Shown: positions 47,895-57,282 of the stretch, in pieces | How the letters are laid out: the number at the start of each line of letters is the position of its first letter | Numbering within the stretch: the first letter of the stretch is position 1 | Assembly: GCA_001701225.1 (NCBI GenBank) | Contig: DAAQ01000004.1 | Location: 28,237-92,236, forward strand | From: Bacteroidales bacterium H5 | GTDB taxonomy: Bacteria; Bacteroidota; Bacteroidia; Bacteroidales; Muribaculaceae | Direction: 5' to 3' | Length of the DNA stretch: 64,000 bases | Translations under genes and position numbers: made by a program | The notes under the pieces: generated by a model | The model's database searches: none | Seen by the model: only the letters and a program-made list of their open reading frames with translations | Told to the model about the DNA's origin: nothing

Positions 47895-47984
47895 ATGCCC
47901 AACGGAAAAAAGCGCAAAGGCCACAAGATGGCTACCCACAAGCGTAAAAAACGCCTCCGCAAGAACCGTCATAAGAAAAAGTAA
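47895..47984 (+). CDS. 29-residue AURKAIP1/COX24-domain protein (ribosome-associated type)
   Basis: This tiny basic protein reads MPNGKKRKGHKMATHKRKKR, then LRKNRHKKK. The 'KMxTHKRKKRLRKNRHKKK' core is that of the AURKAIP1/COX24 family, whose mitochondrial member is a small-subunit ribosomal protein (mS38), and it is widespread in Bacteroidetes. It is too short for most ORF calls. It lies 77 bases after the HU gene. A ribosomal role is inferred from the family. Confidence 0.82.
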   Translation: MPNGKKRKGHKMATHKRKKRLRKNRHKKK

Positions 47985-48215
47985 GCCGCTCTGACCGGCC
48001 CAAACTGACGGCAAAAGCCAACCAACGCAACAACGAAGAACAAACTCCGGGCCGGACTCTCCCACCCTACCGTCGGGAGAAACGCCCGCAGGTTTGTTCT
48101 TTGCGCGTTGATTGCCCCCAGTGTTCAGCAACCCCAATCCTTAAACCCCTAAGACCAACCCAAACCCCGGAGAGAGCGACTCCGAGCCGCACTCTCCATC
48201 ACCCCACGGTATTAA

Positions 48216-49838
48216 ATGAAAAGTGAACTGATTGTCGACGTACAGCCCGCAGAGGTATCCATTGCCCTGCTGGAGGATTCGCGTCTCGTCTCCCTGCAGA
48301 AGGAGGCGCGAAACATTGCCTATGCCGTCGGCGACATCTACCTGGCAAAGGTCAAGAAGCTGATGCCGGGCCTTAACGCCGCCTTCGTCAACGTAGGCTA
48401 CGAGAAGGACGCTTTTCTTCACTACCTGGATCTTGGATCGCAATTCTCAACCTATTCGGCATTCCTGCACCAGGTGCTCGACGAGCACAAGACCGATGCC
48501 TCGGTCTCTAAAATCAAGCGTCTGCCCGACATAGACAAGCACGGATCTGTGACAGACGTGCTCCAGGCCGGACAACAACTTCTGGTGCAGATAGTCAAGG
48601 AGCCCATCTCATCCAAGGGCCCGCGACTCACCACCGAGATCACCTTCACAGGGCGCTATATGGTGCTCATCCCCTTCGGCGACAAAATATCGGTATCACA
48701 GAAAATCTCGTCGACCGAGGAAAAGCTGCGCCTGCGCCAGCTCATCGACAGTATCAAGCCCAAGAATTTCGGCGTCATCATCCGCACGTCGGCCGAAGGC
48801 AAAAGCGTGCGCGAGCTGCACCACGAGCTCAAGACCCTGCTGCATTGCTGGGAAGACACCGTGGCCAAAGCGATGAAGGCCACCGCTCCGGCACTGATAT
48901 TCGAGGAGGAGAGCCGTATCGTCGGCATGCTGCGCGACGTGTTCAGCCCTACATTCGAGAGCATCCATGTCAACGATGCCGAGACATACGAGCAGATAGC
49001 CAAATACGTCGCCCTTATCGCCCCCGAGAGCAAGGACATCGTAAAGAGATATGACGGGGAGATTCCCATCTTCGACCATTTCAACATCACGCGACAGATC
49101 AAGTCGTCGTTCGGCAAGACCGTCTCCTTCAAATCGGGCGCATATATAATCATCGAACATACCGAGGCACTGCACGTCATCGACGTCAACTCGGGCAACC
49201 GCTCGAAGGCGGCGCCCGACCAGGAGAGCAATGCCCTCGAGGTGAACCTGCGTGCCGCCGACGAGATTGCACGCCAACTGCGCCTGCGCGACATGGGCGG
49301 CATCATCGTCATCGACTTCATCGACATGAACAAGGCCGAGCACCGGCAGAAGCTGTTCGAGCACATGCGCGAGGTGATGGCCAATGACCGTGCACGCCAC
49401 AACATCCTGCCCCTGAGCAAGTTCGGCCTGATGCAGATAACGCGCCAGCGTGTGCGTCCCGCGCTCGACATCATCACCTCTGAGGAGTGTCCCTCATGTC
49501 ACGGCAAAGGGGAGGTACAGCCCTCACTACTCTTCACCGACACACTGCGCGAGAAACTCGACTACCTCGTCAACTCGCTCGGCGTCAAAGGATTCACCCT
49601 TTATGTCCACCCCTATGTGGCAGCCTATCTCAACAAGGGCCTCATATCCCTCTACCGCCGCTGGCAGTGGGAACTCGGATTCTGCTTCAAGATTCTGCCC
49701 GACGAGTCGCTGGCCTACCTGCAGTATCGCGTCATAGACTCGAACCGCAACGAGATAGACCTCAAGGAGGAAAAGGACATCGCATCGTCGGCCTCCAAAT
49801 CAAAAACGCGAACCAAGAACCGCACGAAAGAAGAATAA
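48216..49838 (+). CDS. rng: RNase E/G-family endoribonuclease
   Basis: This 540-residue protein has an N-terminal S1-like domain (IYLAKVKKLMPGLNAAFVNV), the catalytic Asp residues in HVIDVNSGNRSK and GGIIVIDFIDMNKAEHRQ, and a Zn-link CPSCHGKGE. It lacks the long C-terminal scaffold of RNase E, so it is G-like. It would cut single-stranded RNA in rRNA and mRNA processing. The C-terminal end is Ser/Lys-rich (SKSKTRTKNRTKEE). pnp lies next, so two RNA-decay genes are neighbours. Confidence 0.94.
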   Translation: MKSELIVDVQPAEVSIALLEDSRLVSLQKEARNIAYAVGDIYLAKVKKLMPGLNAAFVNVGYEKDAFLHYLDLGSQFSTYSAFLHQVLDEHKTDASVSKIKRLPDIDKHGSVTDVLQAGQQLLVQIVKEPISSKGPRLTTEITFTGRYMVLIPFGDKISVSQKISSTEEKLRLRQLIDSIKPKNFGVIIRTSAEGKSVRELHHELKTLLHCWEDTVAKAMKATAPALIFEEESRIVGMLRDVFSPTFESIHVNDAETYEQIAKYVALIAPESKDIVKRYDGEIPIFDHFNITRQIKSSFGKTVSFKSGAYIIIEHTEALHVIDVNSGNRSKAAPDQESNALEVNLRAADEIARQLRLRDMGGIIVIDFIDMNKAEHRQKLFEHMREVMANDRARHNILPLSKFGLMQITRQRVRPALDIITSEECPSCHGKGEVQPSLLFTDTLREKLDYLVNSLGVKGFTLYVHPYVAAYLNKGLISLYRRWQWELGFCFKILPDESLAYLQYRVIDSNRNEIDLKEEKDIASSASKSKTRTKNRTKEE

Positions 49839-49872
49839 GCGCCGCTTTTCACACGAAAAGCCAACCCCATCC

Positions 49873-49905
49873 AGGCTCCGTACCACGAAGGCACGGAGCC
49901 TTTTT
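49873..49905 (+). terminator. Terminator after rng
   Basis: AGGCTCCGT (49873-49881) pairs with ACGGAGCCT (49893-49901), followed by TTTT. It is a regular intrinsic terminator. Confidence 0.88.
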
Positions 49906-49993
49906 GGCTTAATGCATCGGGAGCAACGGAGAAAACAATACGATTTTTTGACAAATAATTGATTTATAGCGCGGAATATCGGAATATTTTTTG

Positions 49994-50001
49994 TAACTTT
50001 G
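49994..50001 (+). promoter_or_regulatory. -7 box of pnp
   Basis: TAACTTTG lies 95 bases before the pnp start, so the transcript has a leader of about 90 bases. No TTTG was found at the ideal -33 spacing. Confidence 0.6.
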
Positions 50002-50095
50002 TCCCGCTTGCGCCCGCGCGTCCAGACCTACGCCCCGGCGTGACACCTTAAGCTGCAAAAACGACGAAAACTAAAAAGCTGAATTTTAACATTTT

Positions 50096-52339
50096 ATGAA
50101 TCCAATCAAAAAAACCATCGCGCTGCCTGACGGCCGGACCATCACACTTGAGACCGGCAAGCTGGCCAAGCAGGCCGATGGAGCGGTAGAACTCCGCATG
50201 GGCAACACCATGCTGCTGGCCACCGTGGTGACAGCCAAGGAAGCCGGCGAAGGGGTAGATTTCATGCCCCTCCAGGTAGAATATAAAGAGAAATTCTCGT
50301 CGAACGGACGTTTTCCCGGCGGTTTCCTGAAGCGCGAAGGACGCGCCAGCGACTATGAAATCCTCACCTCGCGTCTTGTAGACCGCGTGCTCCGTCCTCT
50401 TTTCCCCGACAACTATCATGCAGACACCTTCGTCCAGGTGACGATGTACTCGTCTGACGGCGTCGATATGCCTGACGCTCTCGCCGGACTCGCCGCCTCT
50501 GCAGCGCTCGCCGTAAGCGACATTCCCTTCAACGGCCCCATCTCTGAGGTGCGTGTGGCCCGCATTGACGGCGAGTTTGTAATAGACCCCACATTCGAAC
50601 AGCTCGAGAAGGCCGACATGGAGCTCATGGTCGGCGCCACATACGACAACATAATGATGGTCGAGGGCGAGATGAACGAGGTCAGCGAGGCTGACCTGCT
50701 CGCAGCCCTCCGCGCCGCCCACGATGCAATCAAGGTCCAGTGCAAGGCCCAGATGGAGCTCGCCGAGGAGGTAGGCTCGACCGTGAAGCGCGAATACTGC
50801 CACGAGGTCAACGACGACGAGCTCCGTGCCGACGTCCACGCCAAGTGCTATGACAAGGCATACGCCATCGCCAAGGCCGGAAGCGCCGACAAACACTGGC
50901 GTCAGGACAGCTTCGACGCCATCTGCCAGGAGTATATCGACTCGCTGCCCGAAGAGGAGCGCGACGAGAAGACTCCGCTCGTGAAGCGCTACTATCACGA
51001 TGTCGAGAAGGAGGCCGTGCGCCGCTGCATCCTCGACGAGGGTATCCGTCTCGACGGCCGCAAGACCACCGAGATCCGTCCCATCTGGTGCGAGGTTGAC
51101 TATCTGCCCGGCCCCCACGGATCGGCAGTCTTCACCCGCGGTGAGACACAGAGCCTCGCCACCGTCACCCTGGGCACAAAGATGGACGAGAAGATTCTCG
51201 ACGACGTGCTCAACCAGGGCCGCGAGCGCTTCCTGCTCCACTATAACTTCCCCCCCTTCTCGACCGGCGAGGCCAAGCCCGTGCGTGGCGTAGGCCGCCG
51301 CGAGGTAGGTCACGGCAATTTGGCACACCGCGCGCTCAAGCGTATGTTCCCCGACGACTTCCCCTATGTATGCCGCATCGTCAGCGACATCCTCGAGAGC
51401 AACGGCTCGTCGTCGATGGCCACCGTCTGCGCCGGAACACTCTCGCTGCTCGACGCAGGTGTCAAGATGAAGCGTCCCGTATCGGGTATCGCCATGGGCC
51501 TCATCACCGATACCGCATCAGGCAAATATGCCATCCTCTCTGACATCCTCGGCGACGAGGACCACCTGGGCGACATGGACTTCAAGGTGACCGGCACCCG
51601 TTCGGGCATCACCGCCACCCAGATGGATATCAAGTGCGACGGCCTCAGCTATGAGATTCTCGAGAAGGCTCTGCTGCAGGCCCGCGACGGCCGCATGCAC
51701 ATCCTCGACAAGATTGAGGAGACCATCCCCGCTCCCCGCGAGGACTACAAGCCCCACGTACCCCGCATCGTCAGCATGCTCATACCCAAGGAGCTCATCG
51801 GCGCTGTCATCGGCCCGGGCGGAAAGGTCATCCAGGGCATCCAGGAGGCCAGCGGCGCCACCGTCAGCATCGACGAGATTGCCGAGGGCGGCTATATCGA
51901 GGTTGCGGCAGCCAACAAGGCAGCCATCGACAAGGCGCTCGAGATGATCAACGCCATCGTCGAGCTCCCCGAGGAGGGCAAGGTATATCACGGCAAGGTG
52001 CGCTCGATACTCGAGTTCGGCGCGTTTGTCGAGTTCATGCCCAACCGCGACGGCCTGCTTCATATCTCCGAAATCTCGTGGGACCGTCTTGAGAATATGG
52101 AGGCATCCGGCCTCAAGGAAGGCGACGAGGTTGAGGTCAAGCTCATCGAAATCGACAAGAAAACAGGCAAGTATCGCCTCTCGATGCGTGCGCTGATGCC
52201 CAAGCCCGAAGGCTACGTAGAGCGCCAGCGCCCCGAGCGTGGCGACCGTCCCCGCCGCGAGGGTGGCGAGCGCCGTGAGCGCGGTCCGCGTCGCGAAGGT
52301 GGCGACCGTCCCCGCCGCGACCGTGGTCCCCGCGAATAA
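50096..52339 (+). CDS. pnp: Polynucleotide phosphorylase with Arg/Gly-rich tail
   Basis: This 747-residue protein has two RNase PH-like halves (FSSNGRFPGGFLKREGR, AVFTRGETQSLATVTLGTKM), the phosphate-binding DILGDEDHLGDMDFKVTGT, then KH (IGPGGKVIQGIQEASGATVS) and S1 (YHGKVRSILEFGAFVEFMPN) domains. The last ~40 residues are a repeated Arg-Gly-Glu-Pro tail (GDRPRREGGERRERGPRREG) of the kind that binds RNA. It degrades RNA 3' to 5' with phosphate. The rest of the gene is unremarkable. Confidence 0.96.
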   Translation: MNPIKKTIALPDGRTITLETGKLAKQADGAVELRMGNTMLLATVVTAKEAGEGVDFMPLQVEYKEKFSSNGRFPGGFLKREGRASDYEILTSRLVDRVLRPLFPDNYHADTFVQVTMYSSDGVDMPDALAGLAASAALAVSDIPFNGPISEVRVARIDGEFVIDPTFEQLEKADMELMVGATYDNIMMVEGEMNEVSEADLLAALRAAHDAIKVQCKAQMELAEEVGSTVKREYCHEVNDDELRADVHAKCYDKAYAIAKAGSADKHWRQDSFDAICQEYIDSLPEEERDEKTPLVKRYYHDVEKEAVRRCILDEGIRLDGRKTTEIRPIWCEVDYLPGPHGSAVFTRGETQSLATVTLGTKMDEKILDDVLNQGRERFLLHYNFPPFSTGEAKPVRGVGRREVGHGNLAHRALKRMFPDDFPYVCRIVSDILESNGSSSMATVCAGTLSLLDAGVKMKRPVSGIAMGLITDTASGKYAILSDILGDEDHLGDMDFKVTGTRSGITATQMDIKCDGLSYEILEKALLQARDGRMHILDKIEETIPAPREDYKPHVPRIVSMLIPKELIGAVIGPGGKVIQGIQEASGATVSIDEIAEGGYIEVAAANKAAIDKALEMINAIVELPEEGKVYHGKVRSILEFGAFVEFMPNRDGLLHISEISWDRLENMEASGLKEGDEVEVKLIEIDKKTGKYRLSMRALMPKPEGYVERQRPERGDRPRREGGERRERGPRREGGDRPRRDRGPRE

Positions 52340-52369
52340 CGCAAGACCGACGTCATAGACACATATCCG

Positions 52370-52406
52370 GCCCGGAGCATGCCGTCAAGGCACGTTCCGG
52401 GCTTTT
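52370..52406 (+). terminator. Terminator after pnp
   Basis: GCCCGGA (52370-52376) pairs with TCCGGGC (52396-52402), with further pairing of GCC/GGC inside, then TTTT. Confidence 0.85.
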
Positions 52407-52535
52407 GTATCGTCATGCGCCATGACCCTACAGAAAAATTTTGGCAATCTCGAAAGTTATTGTTAATTTTGTCAGAGCATAAGACCGCGACCGACGGTCA
52501 GCACCATAAGAAACACGTCCACATAAGAGTCAGCC

Positions 52536-53834
52536 ATGCAGTTCTACAGCACAAACCGACAATGCCGCGAGGTCTCGCTGCGCGAGGCGGTCATGACAGG
52601 GTTAGCACCCGACGGCGGGCTGTTTATGCCCGAGAGGATACCCGTTATACCCGGGGCGTTTTTCAATAATATCGCCGACATGACCATCCGCGACATATCG
52701 TATGTAGTGGCAGACATCATGCTGGGCGACGACATCGACTCGGCTGATATCAAGCGCATCATCGACGAGACATTCACCTTCGACATCCCTCTTCAGGCCA
52801 TAGACAGGGACATCTATGTCCTCGAGCTCTTCCATGGCCCGACACTGGCATTCAAGGATGTCGGGGCACGGTTCCTGGCCCGCGTCATCAGCCACTATTC
52901 TGACGGGCTGCCCAACGGAGTAAAGGTGCTCGTGGCAACCTCGGGCGACTCGGGGGGCGCGGTGGCCGCAGGTTTCAGAGGTGTTCCAGGTGTGGAGGTC
53001 TATGTGCTCTATCCACACGGAGGGCTCACCCAGTTCCAACGCGCACAGTTCACATTGCCCGACTCGAATATATATCCTATCGAGGTATTGGGAACATTCG
53101 ACGATTGCCAGCGCATGGTCAAGGAGGCTTTTCTCGACAAATCCCTGCGCGAGCGCATGACACTGACCTCCGCCAACTCCATCAACATCTGCCGTCTGCT
53201 GCCCCAGATGTTCTATTTCTTCCATGCGTACGCATTGCTTGTCCACCGCGATGGTGCGGGTGACGGAGTGGTCATCTCCGTTCCCTCGGGAAATCTCGGC
53301 AACCTCACAGCAGGGCTTCTCGCCATGAGGATGGGGCTCCCCGTCAAGCGGTTTGTCATATCAAACAATTCAAACTCCGTCACTGTCGACTATCTGCACG
53401 ACGGCCTTTTCAACCCACGCCGTGCCGTCCGCACCGTGGCTTGCGCGATGGATGTGGGCAACCCCTCGAACATCTCGAGGATACTCGACATCTTCAGTGG
53501 CGACCACGAGGCCATAGCCCGCAGTGTACATGGATACAGCATTGCCGACAGCGAGACAATCGACACGATGTCGGTGACACACTCGGCCTCAGGCTATCTG
53601 CTCGACCCTCACGGCGCTACAGCCCTTGCGGCCCTGCGCAAAGATCTCGTGCCGGGCGAGAAAGGGATTTTCCTCGAGACAGCCCATCCGTCCAAATTCC
53701 CGCGTGCGGTACAGACGGCTACCGGCATACGCTATCCGGCACTCCCCCACTCGGCCCATCACGGACGCCAGGCCATCCGCATCTCGGCGTCGGCCGACGC
53801 GCTCAGAAAGATTCTGCTCGGCCAAAAACAATAA
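52536..53834 (+). CDS. thrC: Threonine synthase
   Basis: This 432-residue PLP enzyme turns O-phosphohomoserine into threonine. The PLP lysine is Lys107 in HGPTLAFKDVGARFL. The glycine-rich phosphate loop is VPSGNLGNLTAG and the N-terminal TGLAPDGGLFMPE is the family's signature. It starts about 130 bases after the pnp terminator and appears to be transcribed alone or with the following genes. Confidence 0.96.
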   Translation: MQFYSTNRQCREVSLREAVMTGLAPDGGLFMPERIPVIPGAFFNNIADMTIRDISYVVADIMLGDDIDSADIKRIIDETFTFDIPLQAIDRDIYVLELFHGPTLAFKDVGARFLARVISHYSDGLPNGVKVLVATSGDSGGAVAAGFRGVPGVEVYVLYPHGGLTQFQRAQFTLPDSNIYPIEVLGTFDDCQRMVKEAFLDKSLRERMTLTSANSINICRLLPQMFYFFHAYALLVHRDGAGDGVVISVPSGNLGNLTAGLLAMRMGLPVKRFVISNNSNSVTVDYLHDGLFNPRRAVRTVACAMDVGNPSNISRILDIFSGDHEAIARSVHGYSIADSETIDTMSVTHSASGYLLDPHGATALAALRKDLVPGEKGIFLETAHPSKFPRAVQTATGIRYPALPHSAHHGRQAIRISASADALRKILLGQKQ

Positions 53835-53901
53835 GGTCAGAGTATATGTTATACCTATAAAACCCATTCAGTCCACTCACCTACCTCACGTCTGAAACAT
53901 C

Positions 53902-54270
53902 ATGTCAACCAATAAACGCACCCTCAAGAAAGAGATTCGCCTCATCTGCGGCGCCCTCGCAGGCGAATGTGTCATCACCAAGATAACCGTCCCCGGCGTG
54001 AATGCTGAGGCCCTCAACGAGATAATCTACGACATCGCCGACCTGCAGACCAATGCCCTGCGAATGGTCAACATCACCTTCCCGCGTTCGGAGTCGTCGT
54101 TTGACAGCCACAAGGAGTATGCCGACGAGAAGCACCGCTATTTCCACGCTGCATTCCGCAAGCTCAAGGCTGATTTCAACAACCACGTCGAGAAAATCAT
54201 CAAGGCGATGAACGCCATGCTGCCCCAGGAGCAGAAAGACGCCAACCGCAAGGAAGCCGCCAAGAAATAA
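53902..54270 (+). CDS. Conserved hypothetical protein
   Basis: This 122-residue soluble protein begins MSTNKRTLKKEIRLICGALA and is helical with a Lys-rich tail (KDANRKEAAKK). Similar proteins seem common in Bacteroidales, but no function is known to me. It starts 67 bases after thrC and ends nine bases before the acyltransferase, so it belongs to the same operon. No membrane segment is visible. Confidence 0.75.
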   Translation: MSTNKRTLKKEIRLICGALAGECVITKITVPGVNAEALNEIIYDIADLQTNALRMVNITFPRSESSFDSHKEYADEKHRYFHAAFRKLKADFNNHVEKIIKAMNAMLPQEQKDANRKEAAKK

Positions 54271-54279
54271 GTACGGCCC

Positions 54280-54810
54280 ATGGGATTCAGCAAACTGATG
54301 CTCAATCTGTTCGGCTGGAAAGTCAGGTGTACAGTGCCCGACTACCCGAAATGTATCATCTGCGTGGCCCCGCACACCTCAAACTGGGATTTCGTGCTGG
54401 GAGAGTTCGCATGGTGGTCGCTCGGGCGCAAGGCCGGATTCCTGATGAAAGACTCATGGTTCTTCTTCCCCATGAATCTCCTGTTCAAGGCTCTCGGAGG
54501 AATACCCGTGTCGCGTGGCAAAGGCTCCTCTCTGACCCAGCAGCTCACGCGTAAATTTCAGGAGTGTGACTATCTCAACATAGCCATCACGCCCGAGGGA
54601 ACACGCTCGAAAGTGACGGAATGGCACACGGGATTCCTGCGCATAGCCCGCGATGCCCGCATACCCGTGATACTGGGCGCCATCGACGGCCCGGCCAAAG
54701 AGGTGCATCTCGAGAAGACATTCATCCCCACCGGCAACCTTGAGGCCGACATGAAGGAAATACGCAAGTATTATGCCCCGTTCAGAGGCATCAAACCCGA
54801 AAACGCATGA
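54280..54810 (+). CDS. 1-acyl-glycerol-3-phosphate acyltransferase-like (PlsC family)
   Basis: This 176-residue protein has the acyltransferase HX4D motif His32...Asp37 (APHTSNWDF) and the acceptor motif TPEGTRSKV. These mark enzymes that add an acyl chain to phospholipid precursors or related lipids. It is shorter than PlsC (about 240 residues) and has no clear N-terminal TM, so an acceptor other than lysophosphatidic acid is possible. Its stop overlaps the nitrilase start by four bases. Confidence 0.83.
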   Translation: MGFSKLMLNLFGWKVRCTVPDYPKCIICVAPHTSNWDFVLGEFAWWSLGRKAGFLMKDSWFFFPMNLLFKALGGIPVSRGKGSSLTQQLTRKFQECDYLNIAITPEGTRSKVTEWHTGFLRIARDARIPVILGAIDGPAKEVHLEKTFIPTGNLEADMKEIRKYYAPFRGIKPENA

Positions 54811-55592
54811 AAATCTGCGCCATACCGCTCGACATAGCCTTTGCCGACCCTGAAGCCAACATAATCTCGGCCGCCCACGCGCTGAGCCAGGTGGAGAGCG
54901 ACACCGACGTTGTGGTACTCCCCGAGCTGTTCACGACCGCCTTCGTACCTGACACAAAGCGGGTTGCCGAACTTGCCGAAGGCAATGGCGGCCATACCGT
55001 CGATGCCGTTAAACGCTGGGCCGCATTCTTCGGATTCGCCATAGCAGGGAGTTTCCTCGCCACCGATGGAGGCGGACGGTATTATAACCGCGCCTTCTTC
55101 ATCGAGCCCGGGGGTGACGCCACATTCTATGACAAGCGGCACCTCTTCCCCCTCTCGACCGAAGACAAGGTTTATAGTCCGGGGCATAAACTCCCCCCGA
55201 GGATACGCTTCAGGGGATGGGATTTCTCACTCATCGTGTGCTTTGACCTGCGGTTCCCTGTATGGTGCCGCAATACCCCGGAGCATAATTACGACGTACT
55301 GCTCGTCCCGTCAAACTGGCCCCACTCGCGCATCGCACAATACAAGCTGCTGCTTGCAGCCCGCGCCGTTGAGAACCAGACATATACCGTCGGGTGCAAC
55401 CGCACAGGCACCGACGAGTATGGCGAATACGAGCACTCCGACTCGGCGATATACGACAATCTCGGTATAGCAATCCAGGAGACACGCCGCAATGGCCATC
55501 TGTACACCCTGCTCGACCGCAAACAGATTGACGAGGGTCGTCACCGCTTCCCCGCCTGGAAAGCCAGCGACAAATGGACAATAGAATTGTAA
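54807..55592 (+). CDS. Nitrilase-family omega-amidase (YafV-like)
   Basis: This 261-residue protein has the nitrilase triad Glu40 (VVVLPELFT), Lys110 (FYDKRHLFP) and Cys145 (IVCFDLRFP). The short length and KRHLF signature resemble omega-amidases that hydrolyse alpha-ketoglutaramate in methionine salvage. ATGA overlap couples it to the acyltransferase. It is followed by a terminator. Confidence 0.88.
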   Translation: MKICAIPLDIAFADPEANIISAAHALSQVESDTDVVVLPELFTTAFVPDTKRVAELAEGNGGHTVDAVKRWAAFFGFAIAGSFLATDGGGRYYNRAFFIEPGGDATFYDKRHLFPLSTEDKVYSPGHKLPPRIRFRGWDFSLIVCFDLRFPVWCRNTPEHNYDVLLVPSNWPHSRIAQYKLLLAARAVENQTYTVGCNRTGTDEYGEYEHSDSAIYDNLGIAIQETRRNGHLYTLLDRKQIDEGRHRFPAWKASDKWTIEL

Positions 55593-55618
55593 ACGGAAAA
55601 ATTAAAACAAATTCGCAC

Positions 55619-55651
55619 GCCCACCAATCTCAAGGTGGGCTTATTTTTTAT
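55619..55651 (+). terminator. Terminator after the nitrilase gene
   Basis: CCACC (55621-55625) pairs with GGTGG (55634-55638) plus outer G-C pairs, then TTATTTTTTA. Stem short; probable terminator. Confidence 0.6.
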
Positions 55652-55696
55652 GGAGAAGCAAAGAATAGAGGTCCACTAATCACATACAGGGCGTGA

Positions 55697-56641
55697 TCAC
55701 TCTCCCATATTGGAGCGGAGGAAATCGGAGAGGGTGAAATCTGTCTTGTAGTCAGCGGGAGCACCAGGCACAGACTGACGGGTCACCGTGATGCGGTCGG
55801 CACGGCCGTCGATAAACTCGCGCAGAAAAGCGAGGATGTCATAAAGATTATGTTCCATAGGCGAGATGGCCACCGAGTGGTCTGAGCCACATATCACATA
55901 CAGTTCGTGAGGAGCTCGGACAGCCGTGAGGCTGTCGCTGATGACCTCAGAGCCATAGAGCCCCATCCCTCTGGCAGTAACCGAGCTGAAAGGCACCGTC
56001 GAGTCGGCATCCCCGTGAAAGAGCATCATCGGACATGTGCGCTCCCTGTTCCACATAGGTGCCTCAGGGGCGCATACTGCACCGGCAAAGGTCACCGTCC
56101 CGGCATAATTGAATCCATCCGGGAACATGGCGACGGCCTGTGAGCCTGTCGAGAAAAGATACTCGCACTGCAGGGCAGTGATAGCTCCGGCGCTCGAGCC
56201 GGATGCGACTATCCGCGAGGGGTCTATCCCCCACTCCCCGGCATTGGCGGCTATATAGGCCGTGGCGGTCAGGAAATCCTCGACCGCCGCACTGACCGCA
56301 CCCTCGAGAGCCGACACAAACCCTGTAGCCCCCGATGCCGGGTCAAATGACGAGAGCGTGGTACGGTAGTCAATAGATGCGACGACATAGCCATGCTCGG
56401 CAAGAAACTCAAAATAAGGCAGATACCTCGCATCGTCACGCACTCCACCCCTGAAACCTCCACCAAAGGCAAACAGAACGACGGGCCTGTCCTTCGGGCC
56501 GTCGGGAAGCTCATAACGGTCAAGGCGCAACGTGTCGGTCTGGTTGCGCACCACATAAGGGAGGGTTGTCTTGACAACATTCGCGGCAATAGCCGGAAAA
56601 ACCAGAAATGATGCCAGGAACATAAGCAAAAATTTCTTCAT
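55697..56641 (-). CDS. Secreted alpha/beta hydrolase (esterase-like)
   Basis: The start is set at ATG 56641, where a signal peptide begins (MKKFLLMFLASFLVFPAIAA), giving 314 residues. The oxyanion loop reads AFGGGFRGG, the nucleophile is Ser150 in ASGSSAGAI, and the acid and base are likely in HGDADSTVP and GSDHSVA. It would act in the periplasm on esters or acylated saccharides. A promoter (TATCTTTG, 56,676-56,669 minus) with TTG 19 bases before it lies upstream. Substrate unknown. Confidence 0.83.
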   Translation of the reverse strand: MKKFLLMFLASFLVFPAIAANVVKTTLPYVVRNQTDTLRLDRYELPDGPKDRPVVLFAFGGGFRGGVRDDARYLPYFEFLAEHGYVVASIDYRTTLSSFDPASGATGFVSALEGAVSAAVEDFLTATAYIAANAGEWGIDPSRIVASGSSAGAITALQCEYLFSTGSQAVAMFPDGFNYAGTVTFAGAVCAPEAPMWNRERTCPMMLFHGDADSTVPFSSVTARGMGLYGSEVISDSLTAVRAPHELYVICGSDHSVAISPMEHNLYDILAFLREFIDGRADRITVTRQSVPGAPADYKTDFTLSDFLRSNMGE

Positions 56642-56668
56642 ATCGGAACTCGTTTTTTGATAGTGAGA

Positions 56669-56676
56669 CAAAGATA
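56669..56676 (-). promoter_or_regulatory. -7 box of the hydrolase gene
   Basis: TATCTTTG on the minus strand, 28 bases before the ATG; TTG lies 19 bases further upstream. Confidence 0.62.
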
Positions 56677-56823
56677 AGCAAAATCATCCTTAGTACAAAA
56701 AAGCCCAGAGCTCCATCCTATCATAAAACAATCAAACCATAAGAATTGTTATAATTCATAGAATCTTGAGGTTTACTAAATAACCGATTCACCACAATAA
56801 CTCCATACCCAACAACCCGGAAA

Positions 56824-57159
56824 ATGAAAATCGCGATTTCAACACTTGTATTATCAGTTTTTTTGTCAACCCATCTGAGTGCAGCAGAGAAACCGGCCTC
56901 ATGGGGAGACCATAGATTCATAGAATATCCTACGACCGAAGCCATCTTCTATGGTTCAGGGATTGATGTCAGTAAAGACTGGAATATCTGTGTCGGAGCA
57001 ACTGACGGAGGTGTAGAGGTGCATCTCAGGCAGCAAATCCTTCCGATTCAGAACTGTCCCGGAGAATATGTGGTCGTACGGACATATACCGACAGGGATG
57101 GCAACCTGATAAAGCGTTCTACCCGCAGGTTGTCTGACTACGGGTCTGTTCCTATCTGA
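56824..57159 (+). CDS. Small secreted hypothetical protein
   Basis: This 111-residue protein has a signal peptide (MKIAISTLVLSVFLSTHLSA) and a mature part of about 90 residues with RFIEYPTTEAIFYGSGIDVS and EYVVVRTYTDRDGNLIKRST. I do not recognise a domain. It is in an AT-rich area between the hydrolase and the outer-membrane barrel gene. A periplasmic or surface role is likely because of the signal peptide. Confidence 0.6.
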   Translation: MKIAISTLVLSVFLSTHLSAAEKPASWGDHRFIEYPTTEAIFYGSGIDVSKDWNICVGATDGGVEVHLRQQILPIQNCPGEYVVVRTYTDRDGNLIKRSTRRLSDYGSVPI

Positions 57160-57241
57160 TTCCAGACTTACCTTATATATAATTGGATTGGACTTTCGTA
57201 AAAGTCTATTTGATATATACTTGGTTTTATAAGAATTTCAC

Positions 57242-57249
57242 TATCTTTG
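57242..57249 (+). promoter_or_regulatory. Promoter of the outer-membrane barrel gene
   Basis: TATCTTTG (57,242-57,249) is preceded by TTG 18 bases upstream. It places the first transcribed base near 57,256, which rules out a start codon at 57,247 and supports ATG 57283. Confidence 0.7.
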
Positions 57250-57282
57250 CGAGATATTTGTCATTCAACCATATCTCCGACA

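Noticed and set aside
50048..51328. 426-residue leftward ORF opposite pnp
   Set aside because: Antisense shadow of a highly codon-biased gene.
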